Origin: Acidimicrobium sp.
GTDB taxonomy: Bacteria > Actinomycetota > Acidimicrobiia > Acidimicrobiales > Ilumatobacteraceae
Direction of reading: 5' to 3'
Length of the DNA stretch: 36,581 nucleotides
Assembly: GCA_002737635.1 (NCBI GenBank)
Contig: NSIC01000005.1
Coordinates: 1 to 36,581 of the forward strand
Below are positions 28,364-36,581 of the stretch, piece after piece; position 1 is the stretch's first letter, and the number at the start of each line of letters is the position of its first letter. The notes under the pieces are model-generated. The model saw only the letters and a program-made list of their open reading frames with translations. It made no database searches and was not told the DNA's origin. A program made the position numbers and the translations under genes.

Positions 28364-28915
28364 GTGAGCAAGTCTGTGAGATCTGACTCGTCGCGTGAAG
28401 CGATGACTGCGGCCGATGTGCGTCGCGCGATTGTGCGTATTGCCCATGAGATCGTTGAACGCAACCACGGTGTCGAAGGTTTAGCAATAGTTGGTCTACA
28501 ACGTGGCGGCACCTGGATAGCCGAAGAGATTGCCGCGCAAATCAACAACATTGAAACCGAGTTGATAGTGCCAGTCGGCGCACTTGATGTCAGTCTGCAT
28601 CGCGACGACATTTCTTTACGTCCAGTGTCAATCGGGGCGATCAGCAACATTCCGTTTGATTTATCGGGCGCAACTGTTGTTGTAGTCGACGATGTTTTGT
28701 ATACGGGTCGCACGGTTAGGGCCGCGATGGAGGGCTTAAACAACTACGGTCGGCCACGGGCAGTGCAACTCGCGGTGCTCGTAGATCGCGGTCATCGCGA
28801 ATTGCCAATTCGCCCAGACTTCGTCGGCAAAAATTTGCCGACTCATCGTGGCGATGAAGTTTCGGCAACAAGCGATGGGGTTTTTGTTACACCAAACTCA
28901 GAGGTGCATTCATGA
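28364..28915 (+). CDS. pyrR: Bifunctional pyr operon regulator / uracil phosphoribosyltransferase PyrR
   Basis: GLAIVGLQRGGTWIAEEIA, PRPP loop VVVVDDVLYTGRTVRAAM, AVLVDRGHRELPIRPDFVGKNLPT; GTG start. Confidence 0.97.
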   Translation: MSKSVRSDSSREAMTAADVRRAIVRIAHEIVERNHGVEGLAIVGLQRGGTWIAEEIAAQINNIETELIVPVGALDVSLHRDDISLRPVSIGAISNIPFDLSGATVVVVDDVLYTGRTVRAAMEGLNNYGRPRAVQLAVLVDRGHRELPIRPDFVGKNLPTHRGDEVSATSDGVFVTPNSEVHS

Positions 28916-29847
28916 AGCATCTGCGCTCAATCGACGAACTCGGTCTAAGCGGCTTGATGGGTTTGTTGCAACTCACAGATCACATGGCTGAGATCAACCA
29001 GCGACCAGTGCCAAAAGTGCCGGCACTCCGCGGACGCACCGTTGCGAGTTTGTTTTTCGAAGACTCAACTCGCACTCGATTGAGTTTTGAGACGGCCGCG
29101 AAGCGACTTTCAGCAGACACGATGACTTTTAATGTTTCAACTTCAAGCGTCAACAAGGGCGAATCGTTGCGTGACACCGTAGCGACGATCACAGACATGG
29201 GAGTTGATGCGTTCGTCGTGCGCCACAAGTCGGTCGGTATCCCGTGGCAGATAAGCAAATGGACATCAGCGTCGATTATCAATGCAGGCGATGGCGCACA
29301 TCAGCATCCGACTCAGGCGCTCGTTGATTGTTACACCATTCGTGAAGCTACCCATGCGCAAAGTTTTGCAGGAATGAAAGTCGCAATAGTCGGAGATATC
29401 AAACACTCGCGCGTGGCACGAAGCAACATTCAGGCATTCACGCTGCTCGGCGCAAGTGTCGTGCTTGTCGCGCCGCCAACTTTGTTGCCACCTGATGTTT
29501 CGCACTGGCCAGTGAGCGTGTCACACAAACTGGATGAGGTAATTGGCACAGTCGACGTGCTTTATATGTTGCGCCTGCAGAGCGAACGTATGGCGCAAGG
29601 ACATGTGCCGACGCTTCGTGAATACAGCGAACAATACGGATTGACGCAAAAGAGAGTGCTCGCGCTGAAGTCTGATGCGATAGTGATGCACCCTGGTCCG
29701 ATGAATCGAGGTGTCGAAATGCAGATTGATCCATCTGACGTAAAAAACTCTTTGATTCATCGTCAGGTCGCCAACGGAGTCTCGGTGCGAATGGCCGTGC
29801 TGTTCGAGTTGCTCGGCAGTGGTTCAAGTCTCGGAGGTCAAGCATGA
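28912..29847 (+). CDS. pyrB: Aspartate carbamoyltransferase catalytic subunit
   Basis: ASLFFEDSTRTRLSFETAAKRL, DGAHQHPTQALVDCYTI, VMHPGPMNRGVEM. Confidence 0.98.
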   Translation: MKHLRSIDELGLSGLMGLLQLTDHMAEINQRPVPKVPALRGRTVASLFFEDSTRTRLSFETAAKRLSADTMTFNVSTSSVNKGESLRDTVATITDMGVDAFVVRHKSVGIPWQISKWTSASIINAGDGAHQHPTQALVDCYTIREATHAQSFAGMKVAIVGDIKHSRVARSNIQAFTLLGASVVLVAPPTLLPPDVSHWPVSVSHKLDEVIGTVDVLYMLRLQSERMAQGHVPTLREYSEQYGLTQKRVLALKSDAIVMHPGPMNRGVEMQIDPSDVKNSLIHRQVANGVSVRMAVLFELLGSGSSLGGQA

Positions 29848-31124
29848 GCAAATCACTCGTGATCAAAGGCGGCACCGTCATTAATCGAAAGTCGCAAGAA
29901 GTTTCTGATGTCAAAATTGAAAATGACTGTGTGATTGAAGTTGGCAAAAATCTAAAAGGTGACATTCAGCTTGATGCTTCGGGTTGCTTCGTTAGCAGCG
30001 GCTTCGTTGATTTGCATGCACATCTTCGCGAACCTGGCAAAGAAGAAGCTGAGACAATAGAAACAGGCAGCCGTGCGGGTGCGCTTGGCGGATACACGGC
30101 ACTCGTTGCTATGCCAAACACAGATCCGCCACAAGATTCGGTTGCGGTTGTCGACTTTGTGCGTGAACAGGGCAAGCGCGCTGGTCTTGTGGATGTTGTG
30201 CCAAGTGGTTGCATCACACTGGGTCGGCAAGGTGAATCACTCGCACCGATGGCTGAGTTGGCCCATGCGGGAGTCACGTTTTTTACTGACGATGGAAACG
30301 GTGTACAAGATGCGGCGTTGATGCGTCGGGCACTTGAATATGCCAAAGGTTTGGGTGTGACTCTTGCTCAACATTGCGAAGTTGCCGAGCTCACCAAAGG
30401 TGCAGTTATGAATGAATGCAGTTGCTGCACCGATTTAGGTTTGCCTGGTTGGCCGGCAATCGCCGAGGAGCTGATGGTGTTTCGTGACATTGAGTTGGTG
30501 CGCATAACGGGCGCGTCGATGCACTTTCTTCACTTGTCGACCAAACGCAGCGTTGAATTGGTGCGCGCAGCAAAGCGAGATGGTCTGCCGATTACTGCCG
30601 AAGTGACTCCGCATCACTTGTCGCTGACGCAAGAACTGTTGGCGAGTTACGACCCAGTTTTTAAAGTGAACCCGCCGCTGCGGTCGATCGAAGATATCCA
30701 AGCGCTTAAAGTTGGTTTGCTGGATGGCACGATTGATGCGATTGCGACCGACCATGCCCCGCATCCGCGCCGCGACAAAGAAATGTCGCTCGATTTGGCG
30801 CCGCCTGGCATGCTCGGTCTTGAAACAGCACTGGGTGTCGTTTTAGCCGAAGGTGCATGCGAGATTCGGGATGTAGTGGCTTTGATGAGTTGGAATCCGG
30901 CGAAGATAGCGCGAATTGACAATCGGCATGGCTGCGACGTCATCGCGGGGACTAAAGCGAACCTTTGCGTATTTGATCCTCAACTAACTTGGAGCGTTGT
31001 CCCCGAGCGACTTGCCAGCAAGAGCATCAATACTCCATATATTGGTCGCACGCTTCGAGGTCGAGTACGCCACACTATTTTTCAAGGAACAACAACTGTG
31101 ATTGACGGTCAAGCGCAAAAATGA
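29844..31124 (+). CDS. pyrC: Dihydroorotase
   Basis: SSGFVDLHAHLREPGKEEAETIETGSRAGALGGYTALVAMPNTDPPQD, ATDHAPHPRRDKEMSLDLAPPGMLGLETAL. Confidence 0.97.
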   Translation: MSKSLVIKGGTVINRKSQEVSDVKIENDCVIEVGKNLKGDIQLDASGCFVSSGFVDLHAHLREPGKEEAETIETGSRAGALGGYTALVAMPNTDPPQDSVAVVDFVREQGKRAGLVDVVPSGCITLGRQGESLAPMAELAHAGVTFFTDDGNGVQDAALMRRALEYAKGLGVTLAQHCEVAELTKGAVMNECSCCTDLGLPGWPAIAEELMVFRDIELVRITGASMHFLHLSTKRSVELVRAAKRDGLPITAEVTPHHLSLTQELLASYDPVFKVNPPLRSIEDIQALKVGLLDGTIDAIATDHAPHPRRDKEMSLDLAPPGMLGLETALGVVLAEGACEIRDVVALMSWNPAKIARIDNRHGCDVIAGTKANLCVFDPQLTWSVVPERLASKSINTPYIGRTLRGRVRHTIFQGTTTVIDGQAQK

Positions 31125-32221
31125 CACGCAACATTCGACCTGCGCTGCTTGTTCTTCAAGATGGTTCACTCTTTGAGGGAGAGGCCATTGGTGCGGGAAG
31201 TTCAGAAATTTCTGCGCCGGTAATTGCACGGGGTGAAGTCGTGTTTCACACTGGGCTTTCGGGTTATCAAGAGATATTGACTGACCCGTCGTATGCGGGA
31301 CAGATCATCACCTTCACGACGCCACATATTGGCAACTACGGAACGACCGCAGCCGACAGTGAATCTTCAAAAGTTTTTGCGCGTGGTGTGATTGTGCGCG
31401 AACTTGCAAGGCGACGAAGTAATTGGCGTAGCGACGATTCGCTTGATTCGTTTCTCAAACGCCACGAAGTTTCGGGTATCGCGGGCATCGATACGAGACG
31501 ATTGACTCGTCTGTTGCGCGATTCTGGTGCGATGCCAGGTGCCTTTGGCACCGCCGACGAATCTGATTTGCGAAAAGCAGCGGCCAGCGAGAAAGGTACC
31601 GCTGGGCGCAATTTGATCGCCCAAGTGACAACTACCAAGAGTTATGTTCACGGCGCCGGAAAACTTAAAGTGGTCGCGTTTGACTTTGGCATCAAAACGA
31701 CAATCCTGAATTGTTTGGCAGAGTTCGCCACGGTTCATATTGTGCCAGCAACGACATTGGCTGCCGACGTCTTGGCGTTATCACCGGACGGAATTTTTCT
31801 TTCGAACGGCCCGGGTGATCCAGAAATGGTGCACGGTGCACCAGCGACAATTCGCGAGTTGCTTGGCACGGGTGTGCCAATGTTCGGCATCTGTCTTGGA
31901 CACCAATTGATGGCGCTGGCTCTGGGTGGCAAGACTTTTAAGTTGCCGTTCGGACATCATGGAGCGAATCACCCCGTACGCAATCTCGCAACTAACACGG
32001 TCGAGATCACGAGCCAGAACCATAACTTTTGTGTTGATGCAGATTCACTGGCGACGAAGGCTGAAGTAACGCACATCAACTTGAACGACAATACGAATGA
32101 AGGCATGCGCCTGCTCGGGGCCAATGCATTCAGCGTGCAATATCATCCTGAAGCAGGGCCAGGACCACACGACAGTCGATATCTGTTTGGCGAATTTGTG
32201 GCGCGAATGGAAGCTAGATAA
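31121..32221 (+). CDS. carA: Carbamoyl-phosphate synthase small subunit
   Basis: [78 protein letters not shown]. Confidence 0.98.
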   Translation: MTRNIRPALLVLQDGSLFEGEAIGAGSSEISAPVIARGEVVFHTGLSGYQEILTDPSYAGQIITFTTPHIGNYGTTAADSESSKVFARGVIVRELARRRSNWRSDDSLDSFLKRHEVSGIAGIDTRRLTRLLRDSGAMPGAFGTADESDLRKAAASEKGTAGRNLIAQVTTTKSYVHGAGKLKVVAFDFGIKTTILNCLAEFATVHIVPATTLAADVLALSPDGIFLSNGPGDPEMVHGAPATIRELLGTGVPMFGICLGHQLMALALGGKTFKLPFGHHGANHPVRNLATNTVEITSQNHNFCVDADSLATKAEVTHINLNDNTNEGMRLLGANAFSVQYHPEAGPGPHDSRYLFGEFVARMEAR

Positions 32222-35200
32222 TGCCAAAACGCAACGACATTAGGTCGATTCTCGTTTTAGGTTCAGGACCAATTGTCATTGGTCAGGCCTGTGAGTTTGA
32301 TTATTCAGGTACGCAGGCTTGTCGGGTGTTGCGCAGTGAGGGATATCGCGTGATTCTTGCGAACTCGAACCCAGCGACGATTATGACTGATCCTGATTTT
32401 GCTGACCGCACATATATTGAGCCTCTGACGCCAGATTTCATCGAAAAAATTATTGAGCGCGAAAAACCTGACGCGGTTTTGCCGACTCTTGGCGGTCAAA
32501 CTGCTCTGAACTTAGCCATGGAGTTGTTCGCTCGGGGCAAAGTTGGTGTGCCAGGCACACCCGAACTGATTGGTGCGAACGCCGAGGCGATTGCCACTGC
32601 CGAAGATCGCGGCAAATTCAAAGAAGCAATGATCGAGATTGGGTTGAGTGTGCCACGTTCAGGTATCGCGCACACTTTGCCTGAGGCGCAGAAGATTGTC
32701 AAAGAGATTGGTCTACCCGTGATCATTCGTCCCGCATATATTTTGGGTGGGCGCGGCACTGGCATTGCACACACTCCAGAAGAGTTCAAGGCGGTTGTTA
32801 TCAATGGTCTGGCCGCCAGCCCAATTTCAGAGGTGTTAATCGAAACTTCGATCGTCGGTTGGAAAGAATACGAACTCGAAGTGATGCGTGATCGCAACGA
32901 CAACTGCGTGATCATCTGTTCGATCGAAAACGTCGACGCAATGGGTGTGCACACCGGTGATTCGATAACCGTGGCACCAGCAATGACATTGTCTGATGTC
33001 GAGTATCAAAAAATGCGCGATGCTGCGTTTGCATGCATTCGACGGGTTGGCGTCGAAACAGGCGGGTCGAACGTGCAGTTTGCCGTCAACCCGACTACAG
33101 GTGAGCAAGTTGTGATCGAGATGAACCCTCGCGTATCGCGAAGTTCTGCACTGGCTTCAAAAGCGACTGGTTTTCCGATTGCCAAGATCGCCGCGAAGCT
33201 TGCTGTCGGCTACACATTGGATGAAATTTCGAACGACATCACCAAGAAGACTCCGGCGAGTTTCGAACCGACGATCGACTATGTAGTGGTCAAGATTCCG
33301 CGTTGGGCCTTCGAGAAATTTCCGGGTACATCTGGTGTGCTCGGCACGCAGATGCAAAGCGTCGGAGAAGCAATGGCAATTGGGCGTACATTCACCGAGA
33401 GTTTGCAGAAAGCGCTTCGTTCACTCGAAATAGGTCGATTCGGTCTGAACTGCGACCCGGGTGAAGAAATTTACATGTCGTCTACTGACGAAGAATTGCT
33501 TGAGCAAATTGCAATTCCGACACCTGAAAGAATTTTTCAGATCGGTGAGTGTTTGCGTCGAAAAATTTCTATTGAAATTGTCGCCGAGTACTGCAAGTTT
33601 GATCCATGGTTTTTGGACCAAATGCTGTCGATTGTTGAAGAGCGCGAATTTTTGGCGTCACACGATGTCGCTTCACTGACGAAAATAGAGTGGCTTCGTG
33701 CGAAACGCATGGGTTTTGCCGACGCGCAATTGGCTTGGCTTTGGAAGATTGCCGAAAGTGAAGTTCGCTCGGCCAGATTGGCTCTTGGTGTTCGACCGAC
33801 ATATAAAGCCGTCGACACGTGTAGTGCTGAATTCTCTGCTCAAACGCCGTATCACTATTCGACCTACGAAGATGAGTCTGAGATCCATGCAACGACCAAA
33901 GAGTCGGTAATTATCTTGGGCAGTGGCCCGAACCGCATTGGTCAGGGCATTGAGTTTGACTACTGCTGTGTGCACGCCAGTTTTGCGCTGCGTGACGCTG
34001 GCTATGAAACAATCATGCTGAATTGCAACCCAGAAACTGTTTCAACCGACTATGACACATCAGACAAGCTTTATTTCGAGCCGCTGACACTTGAAGATGT
34101 CTTGAATGTAGTCGAGGCCGAAACAGTTTCGTCGGGTGTGGCACCAAAAGTGATCGTTGGTCTGGGTGGTCAGACTCCGCTGAACCTTGCTACACGACTG
34201 CCGGCAGGTTTGATCGCCGGAACTAATAGTGAGAGCATTGATATCGCTGAAGATCGCGAAAAATGGAGCGCCCTGTGCGAAGCCAACGCGATTGCTCAGC
34301 CACCAGGTGGCACAGCACGAAATGTCGATCAGGCGGTTGAGATTGCCAACAAGATCAACTATCCCGTTTTGGTGCGACCAAGTTATGTGTTAGGTGGACG
34401 GGCGATGCAGATCGTTCACGACGAGACACAATTGCGAAACGCAATGCAAGAGATGGATCAGGCTGGTTCGCTCGGCCGTGAAGGCGGGCTTTCGGCAGAG
34501 CGTCCGGTACTTGTAGATCGATTCTTGGAAGATGCGATCGAAGTCGATGTTGATGCAATTCGAGATGCAGGTGGCGAAGTTTTGATTGGTGGGGTGATGG
34601 AGCATGTCGAACAGGCGGGTGTGCACTCAGGAGATTCGGCGTGCACGATTCCGCCCGTGACTTTGTCGCCAAGAATCATCGATGAAATTGAAAACACCGT
34701 CAAGAAAATAGCGAATGCGCTGAATGTCATTGGATTGATAAATGTTCAGTTTGCTGTTGTTGGCTCGACTGTTTACGTGATTGAGGCCAATCCACGAGCG
34801 AGTCGCACTGTGCCATTTGTTGCTAAGGCAACCGGCGTGCCATTGGTAAAAGTTGCGAGCCGAGTCATGCTCGGCGCATCTCTCGGTCAACTGCGGCAAG
34901 AAGGTCTCTTGTCAGAGCGTGTGTCTGGTCGTCATATTTCTGTAAAAGAAGCAGTCTTGCCTTTCAATCGATTTGCCGGAGTTGATACTGCACTCGGACC
35001 AGAAATGCGTTCGACAGGTGAAGTTATGGGCATCGACGATTCATTTGCGCGTGCCTTCGCCAAAGCGCAATTTGCTGCCGGCACGACGCTGCCTGAAAGC
35101 GGTTTGGTCTTCGTATCGCTCAACGATCGCGATAAGAGTGGCGGTGTCGAAGTTGTGAAGGGTTTAAGTTCTCTCGGTTTGCAAATTGCTGCAACGTCTG

Positions 35201-35517
35201 GAACGGCTAAATATTTGACTGAACATGGATGCGTTGTCACTCGAGTTGTCAGTAAGTTCTCAGAACGCAAAACTGTCCACACAAACTTTGATGATGCGGT
35301 CGAACTCATTGAGGCAGGCGAGATTGTGCTCGTGATCAATACTCCTCGTGGCTACGGCACTCGCAGCGATGGCGAGGCAATTCGCAAAGCGGCCAATAAC
35401 TGTCGCGTCTCGGTCGTCACGACTCTGAGTGCCGCGAGCGCCGCCGTTCACGGAATGATCGAGCAGCACAACCGACCATTCACGGTCAAGTCACTGCAAG
35501 AATTTCACGCCAGATAA
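32221..35517 (+). CDS. carB: Carbamoyl-phosphate synthase large subunit
   Basis: [48 protein letters not shown]; duplicated ATP-grasp halves, second half [49 protein letters not shown]-terminal MGS domain. Confidence 0.98.
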   Translation: MPKRNDIRSILVLGSGPIVIGQACEFDYSGTQACRVLRSEGYRVILANSNPATIMTDPDFADRTYIEPLTPDFIEKIIEREKPDAVLPTLGGQTALNLAMELFARGKVGVPGTPELIGANAEAIATAEDRGKFKEAMIEIGLSVPRSGIAHTLPEAQKIVKEIGLPVIIRPAYILGGRGTGIAHTPEEFKAVVINGLAASPISEVLIETSIVGWKEYELEVMRDRNDNCVIICSIENVDAMGVHTGDSITVAPAMTLSDVEYQKMRDAAFACIRRVGVETGGSNVQFAVNPTTGEQVVIEMNPRVSRSSALASKATGFPIAKIAAKLAVGYTLDEISNDITKKTPASFEPTIDYVVVKIPRWAFEKFPGTSGVLGTQMQSVGEAMAIGRTFTESLQKALRSLEIGRFGLNCDPGEEIYMSSTDEELLEQIAIPTPERIFQIGECLRRKISIEIVAEYCKFDPWFLDQMLSIVEEREFLASHDVASLTKIEWLRAKRMGFADAQLAWLWKIAESEVRSARLALGVRPTYKAVDTCSAEFSAQTPYHYSTYEDESEIHATTKESVIILGSGPNRIGQGIEFDYCCVHASFALRDAGYETIMLNCNPETVSTDYDTSDKLYFEPLTLEDVLNVVEAETVSSGVAPKVIVGLGGQTPLNLATRLPAGLIAGTNSESIDIAEDREKWSALCEANAIAQPPGGTARNVDQAVEIANKINYPVLVRPSYVLGGRAMQIVHDETQLRNAMQEMDQAGSLGREGGLSAERPVLVDRFLEDAIEVDVDAIRDAGGEVLIGGVMEHVEQAGVHSGDSACTIPPVTLSPRIIDEIENTVKKIANALNVIGLINVQFAVVGSTVYVIEANPRASRTVPFVAKATGVPLVKVASRVMLGASLGQLRQEGLLSERVSGRHISVKEAVLPFNRFAGVDTALGPEMRSTGEVMGIDDSFARAFAKAQFAAGTTLPESGLVFVSLNDRDKSGGVEVVKGLSSLGLQIAATSGTAKYLTEHGCVVTRVVSKFSERKTVHTNFDDAVELIEAGEIVLVINTPRGYGTRSDGEAIRKAANNCRVSVVTTLSAASAAVHGMIEQHNRPFTVKSLQEFHAR

Positions 35518-36452
35518 TGAACCGCAAAGCGATTTCGATTGGTTCAGTCGAACTTGCCCAACCAATATTGACTGCATCTGGTACTGCGGGTTACGGTGCA
35601 GAGTTTGATTCGTACTTTCCGTTGCGTGAGATTGGTGCAGTCGTCACGAAATCTGTTGCACACTTTGCGTGGCCTGGTAACGCAGCACCACGACTTCATC
35701 CAACCAAGGCGGGCATGCTCAATGCGGTCGGCTTGCAGGGCAGTGGTGTTGCAAGTTTTATCGAACGCGATTTGCCGCTGTTGCAGCGTGCTGGGGCAAA
35801 GGTCGTCGTCAGCATTTGGGGTCACAGCATCGATGACTATTTGCAGGCGGCCAAGATGTTGGCAACAGTGCGCAACGAGATAGCGGCGATCGAAGTTAAT
35901 CTTTCGTGCCCCAATCTAAGTGGCGATCATGCAATGTTCAGTCATGACGCAACATTGAGTGCACAAGTAATTGAGTCATGTCTAGTTGCCGAGTTGCCAT
36001 TGTGGGCGAAGTTGAGCCCGAACACGTCGCTACTCGTAGATGTGGCTCGCGCAGTGCATTCTGCTGGTGCTCAAGCGGTGACACTCGTCAATACGGCAAT
36101 TGGCATGGCAATTGACACGGATACTGGTCTGCCCGTGCTCGGAAATATTCGCGGTGGTTTGTCGGGTTCGGCGTTGCATCCAATTGCTGTGCGATGCATC
36201 TATGAAGTGCGAGCTGCACTGCCGCGGATCAAAATCTTGGGGGCGGGCGGTGTCGTATCTGGTGAGACCGCAGCCGAGTTGATGCTTGCTGGGGCGGATG
36301 CAGTGCAGATCGGCACGGCAACTTTCGCCGATCCAAAAGCACCGATCAAAATCCTGCGGCAACTAAACAAGTGGGCTGATGTTCACTCAATCTCTGATTG
36401 GTCACAGGTAACTTCTGCGTCACACCGGGGTGGTCTTCACGCAGATGCTTAA
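35517..36452 (+). CDS. pyrD: Dihydroorotate dehydrogenase, class 1B-like catalytic subunit
   Basis: MLNAVGLQGSGV, EVNLSCPNLSG with active-site Cys, LVNTAIGMAIDTDTGLPVLGNIRGGLSGSALHPIAVRCIYEV, ILGAGGVVSGETAAELMLAGADAVQIGTATF. Confidence 0.93.
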   Translation: MNRKAISIGSVELAQPILTASGTAGYGAEFDSYFPLREIGAVVTKSVAHFAWPGNAAPRLHPTKAGMLNAVGLQGSGVASFIERDLPLLQRAGAKVVVSIWGHSIDDYLQAAKMLATVRNEIAAIEVNLSCPNLSGDHAMFSHDATLSAQVIESCLVAELPLWAKLSPNTSLLVDVARAVHSAGAQAVTLVNTAIGMAIDTDTGLPVLGNIRGGLSGSALHPIAVRCIYEVRAALPRIKILGAGGVVSGETAAELMLAGADAVQIGTATFADPKAPIKILRQLNKWADVHSISDWSQVTSASHRGGLHADA

Positions 36453-36477
36453 ATAGGCAGGTTTTGAAAGATAGAAC

Positions 36478-36483
36478 TAGAAT
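36478..36483 (+). promoter_or_regulatory. Candidate leaderless -10 box for the terminal ORF (TAGAAT-N6-ATG)
   Basis: TAGAAT GAATTG ATG; close to the consensus -10. Confidence 0.45.
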
Positions 36484-36489
36484 GAATTG

Positions 36490-36581
36490 ATGGCAAAGAT
36501 GCCTGTTGGCTTTGGCACACGCGAGATCGCGATTGCTGGCGTGCTTAATCTGCGTCTAGAGATGAATCAAGTGCTTGAGCA
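36490..36581 (+). CDS. Unidentified ORF, 3' truncated by window end (MAKMPVGFGTREIAIAGVLNLRLEMNQVLE...)
   Basis: Open frame to the window end; preceded by TAGAAT exactly 6 nt upstream of ATG. Product not recognised; does not look like PyrF. Confidence 0.4.
   Translation, partial: MAKMPVGFGTREIAIAGVLNLRLEMNQVLE

Noticed and set aside
32221-35517. Internal duplication in carB as a possible recent repeat or mobile event
   Set aside because: The two ATP-grasp halves are the ancient, universal architecture of carbamoyl-phosphate synthase.
1-36581. A novel defence, mobile or biosynthetic system
   Set aside because: Nearly every CDS belongs to a well-known housekeeping family, all on one strand, with no integrase, transposase, CRISPR repeats, toxin-antitoxin pairs, or atypical islands visible.

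Overview
The window is a dense, entirely plus-strand block of bacterial housekeeping genes, with about 32 CDS and almost no intergenic space. Gene content and order suggest an actinobacterium, possibly Acidimicrobiia-like; this taxonomy is inference. Order: pdxT(partial)-yebC-bcp-ruvC-ruvA-ruvB-queA-tgt-yajC-secD-secF-rel-hisS-aspS-rarA-(small membrane protein)-alaS-ruvX-mltG-aroE-aroC-aroK-aroB-aroQ-pepP-efp-nusB-(DUF2079 membrane protein)-pyrR-pyrB-pyrC-carA-carB-pyrD-(partial unknown ORF). I saw no mobile elements, CRISPR arrays, rRNA or tRNA genes, defence systems or secondary-metabolite genes. I did not find a convincing new multi-gene system. The most useful signals are regulatory: (i) a full match to the PyrR-binding RNA loop consensus immediately upstream of the pyrR Shine-Dalgarno, with no room for a terminator, which points to translational repression of a six-gene coupled pyr operon; (ii) a recurring TANNNT-N6-start-codon arrangement at five separate starts, suggesting leaderless transcription. 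Smaller observations concern SecD, Tgt, PyrD, the DUF2079 protein start, a short hairpin before alaS and a small membrane protein.
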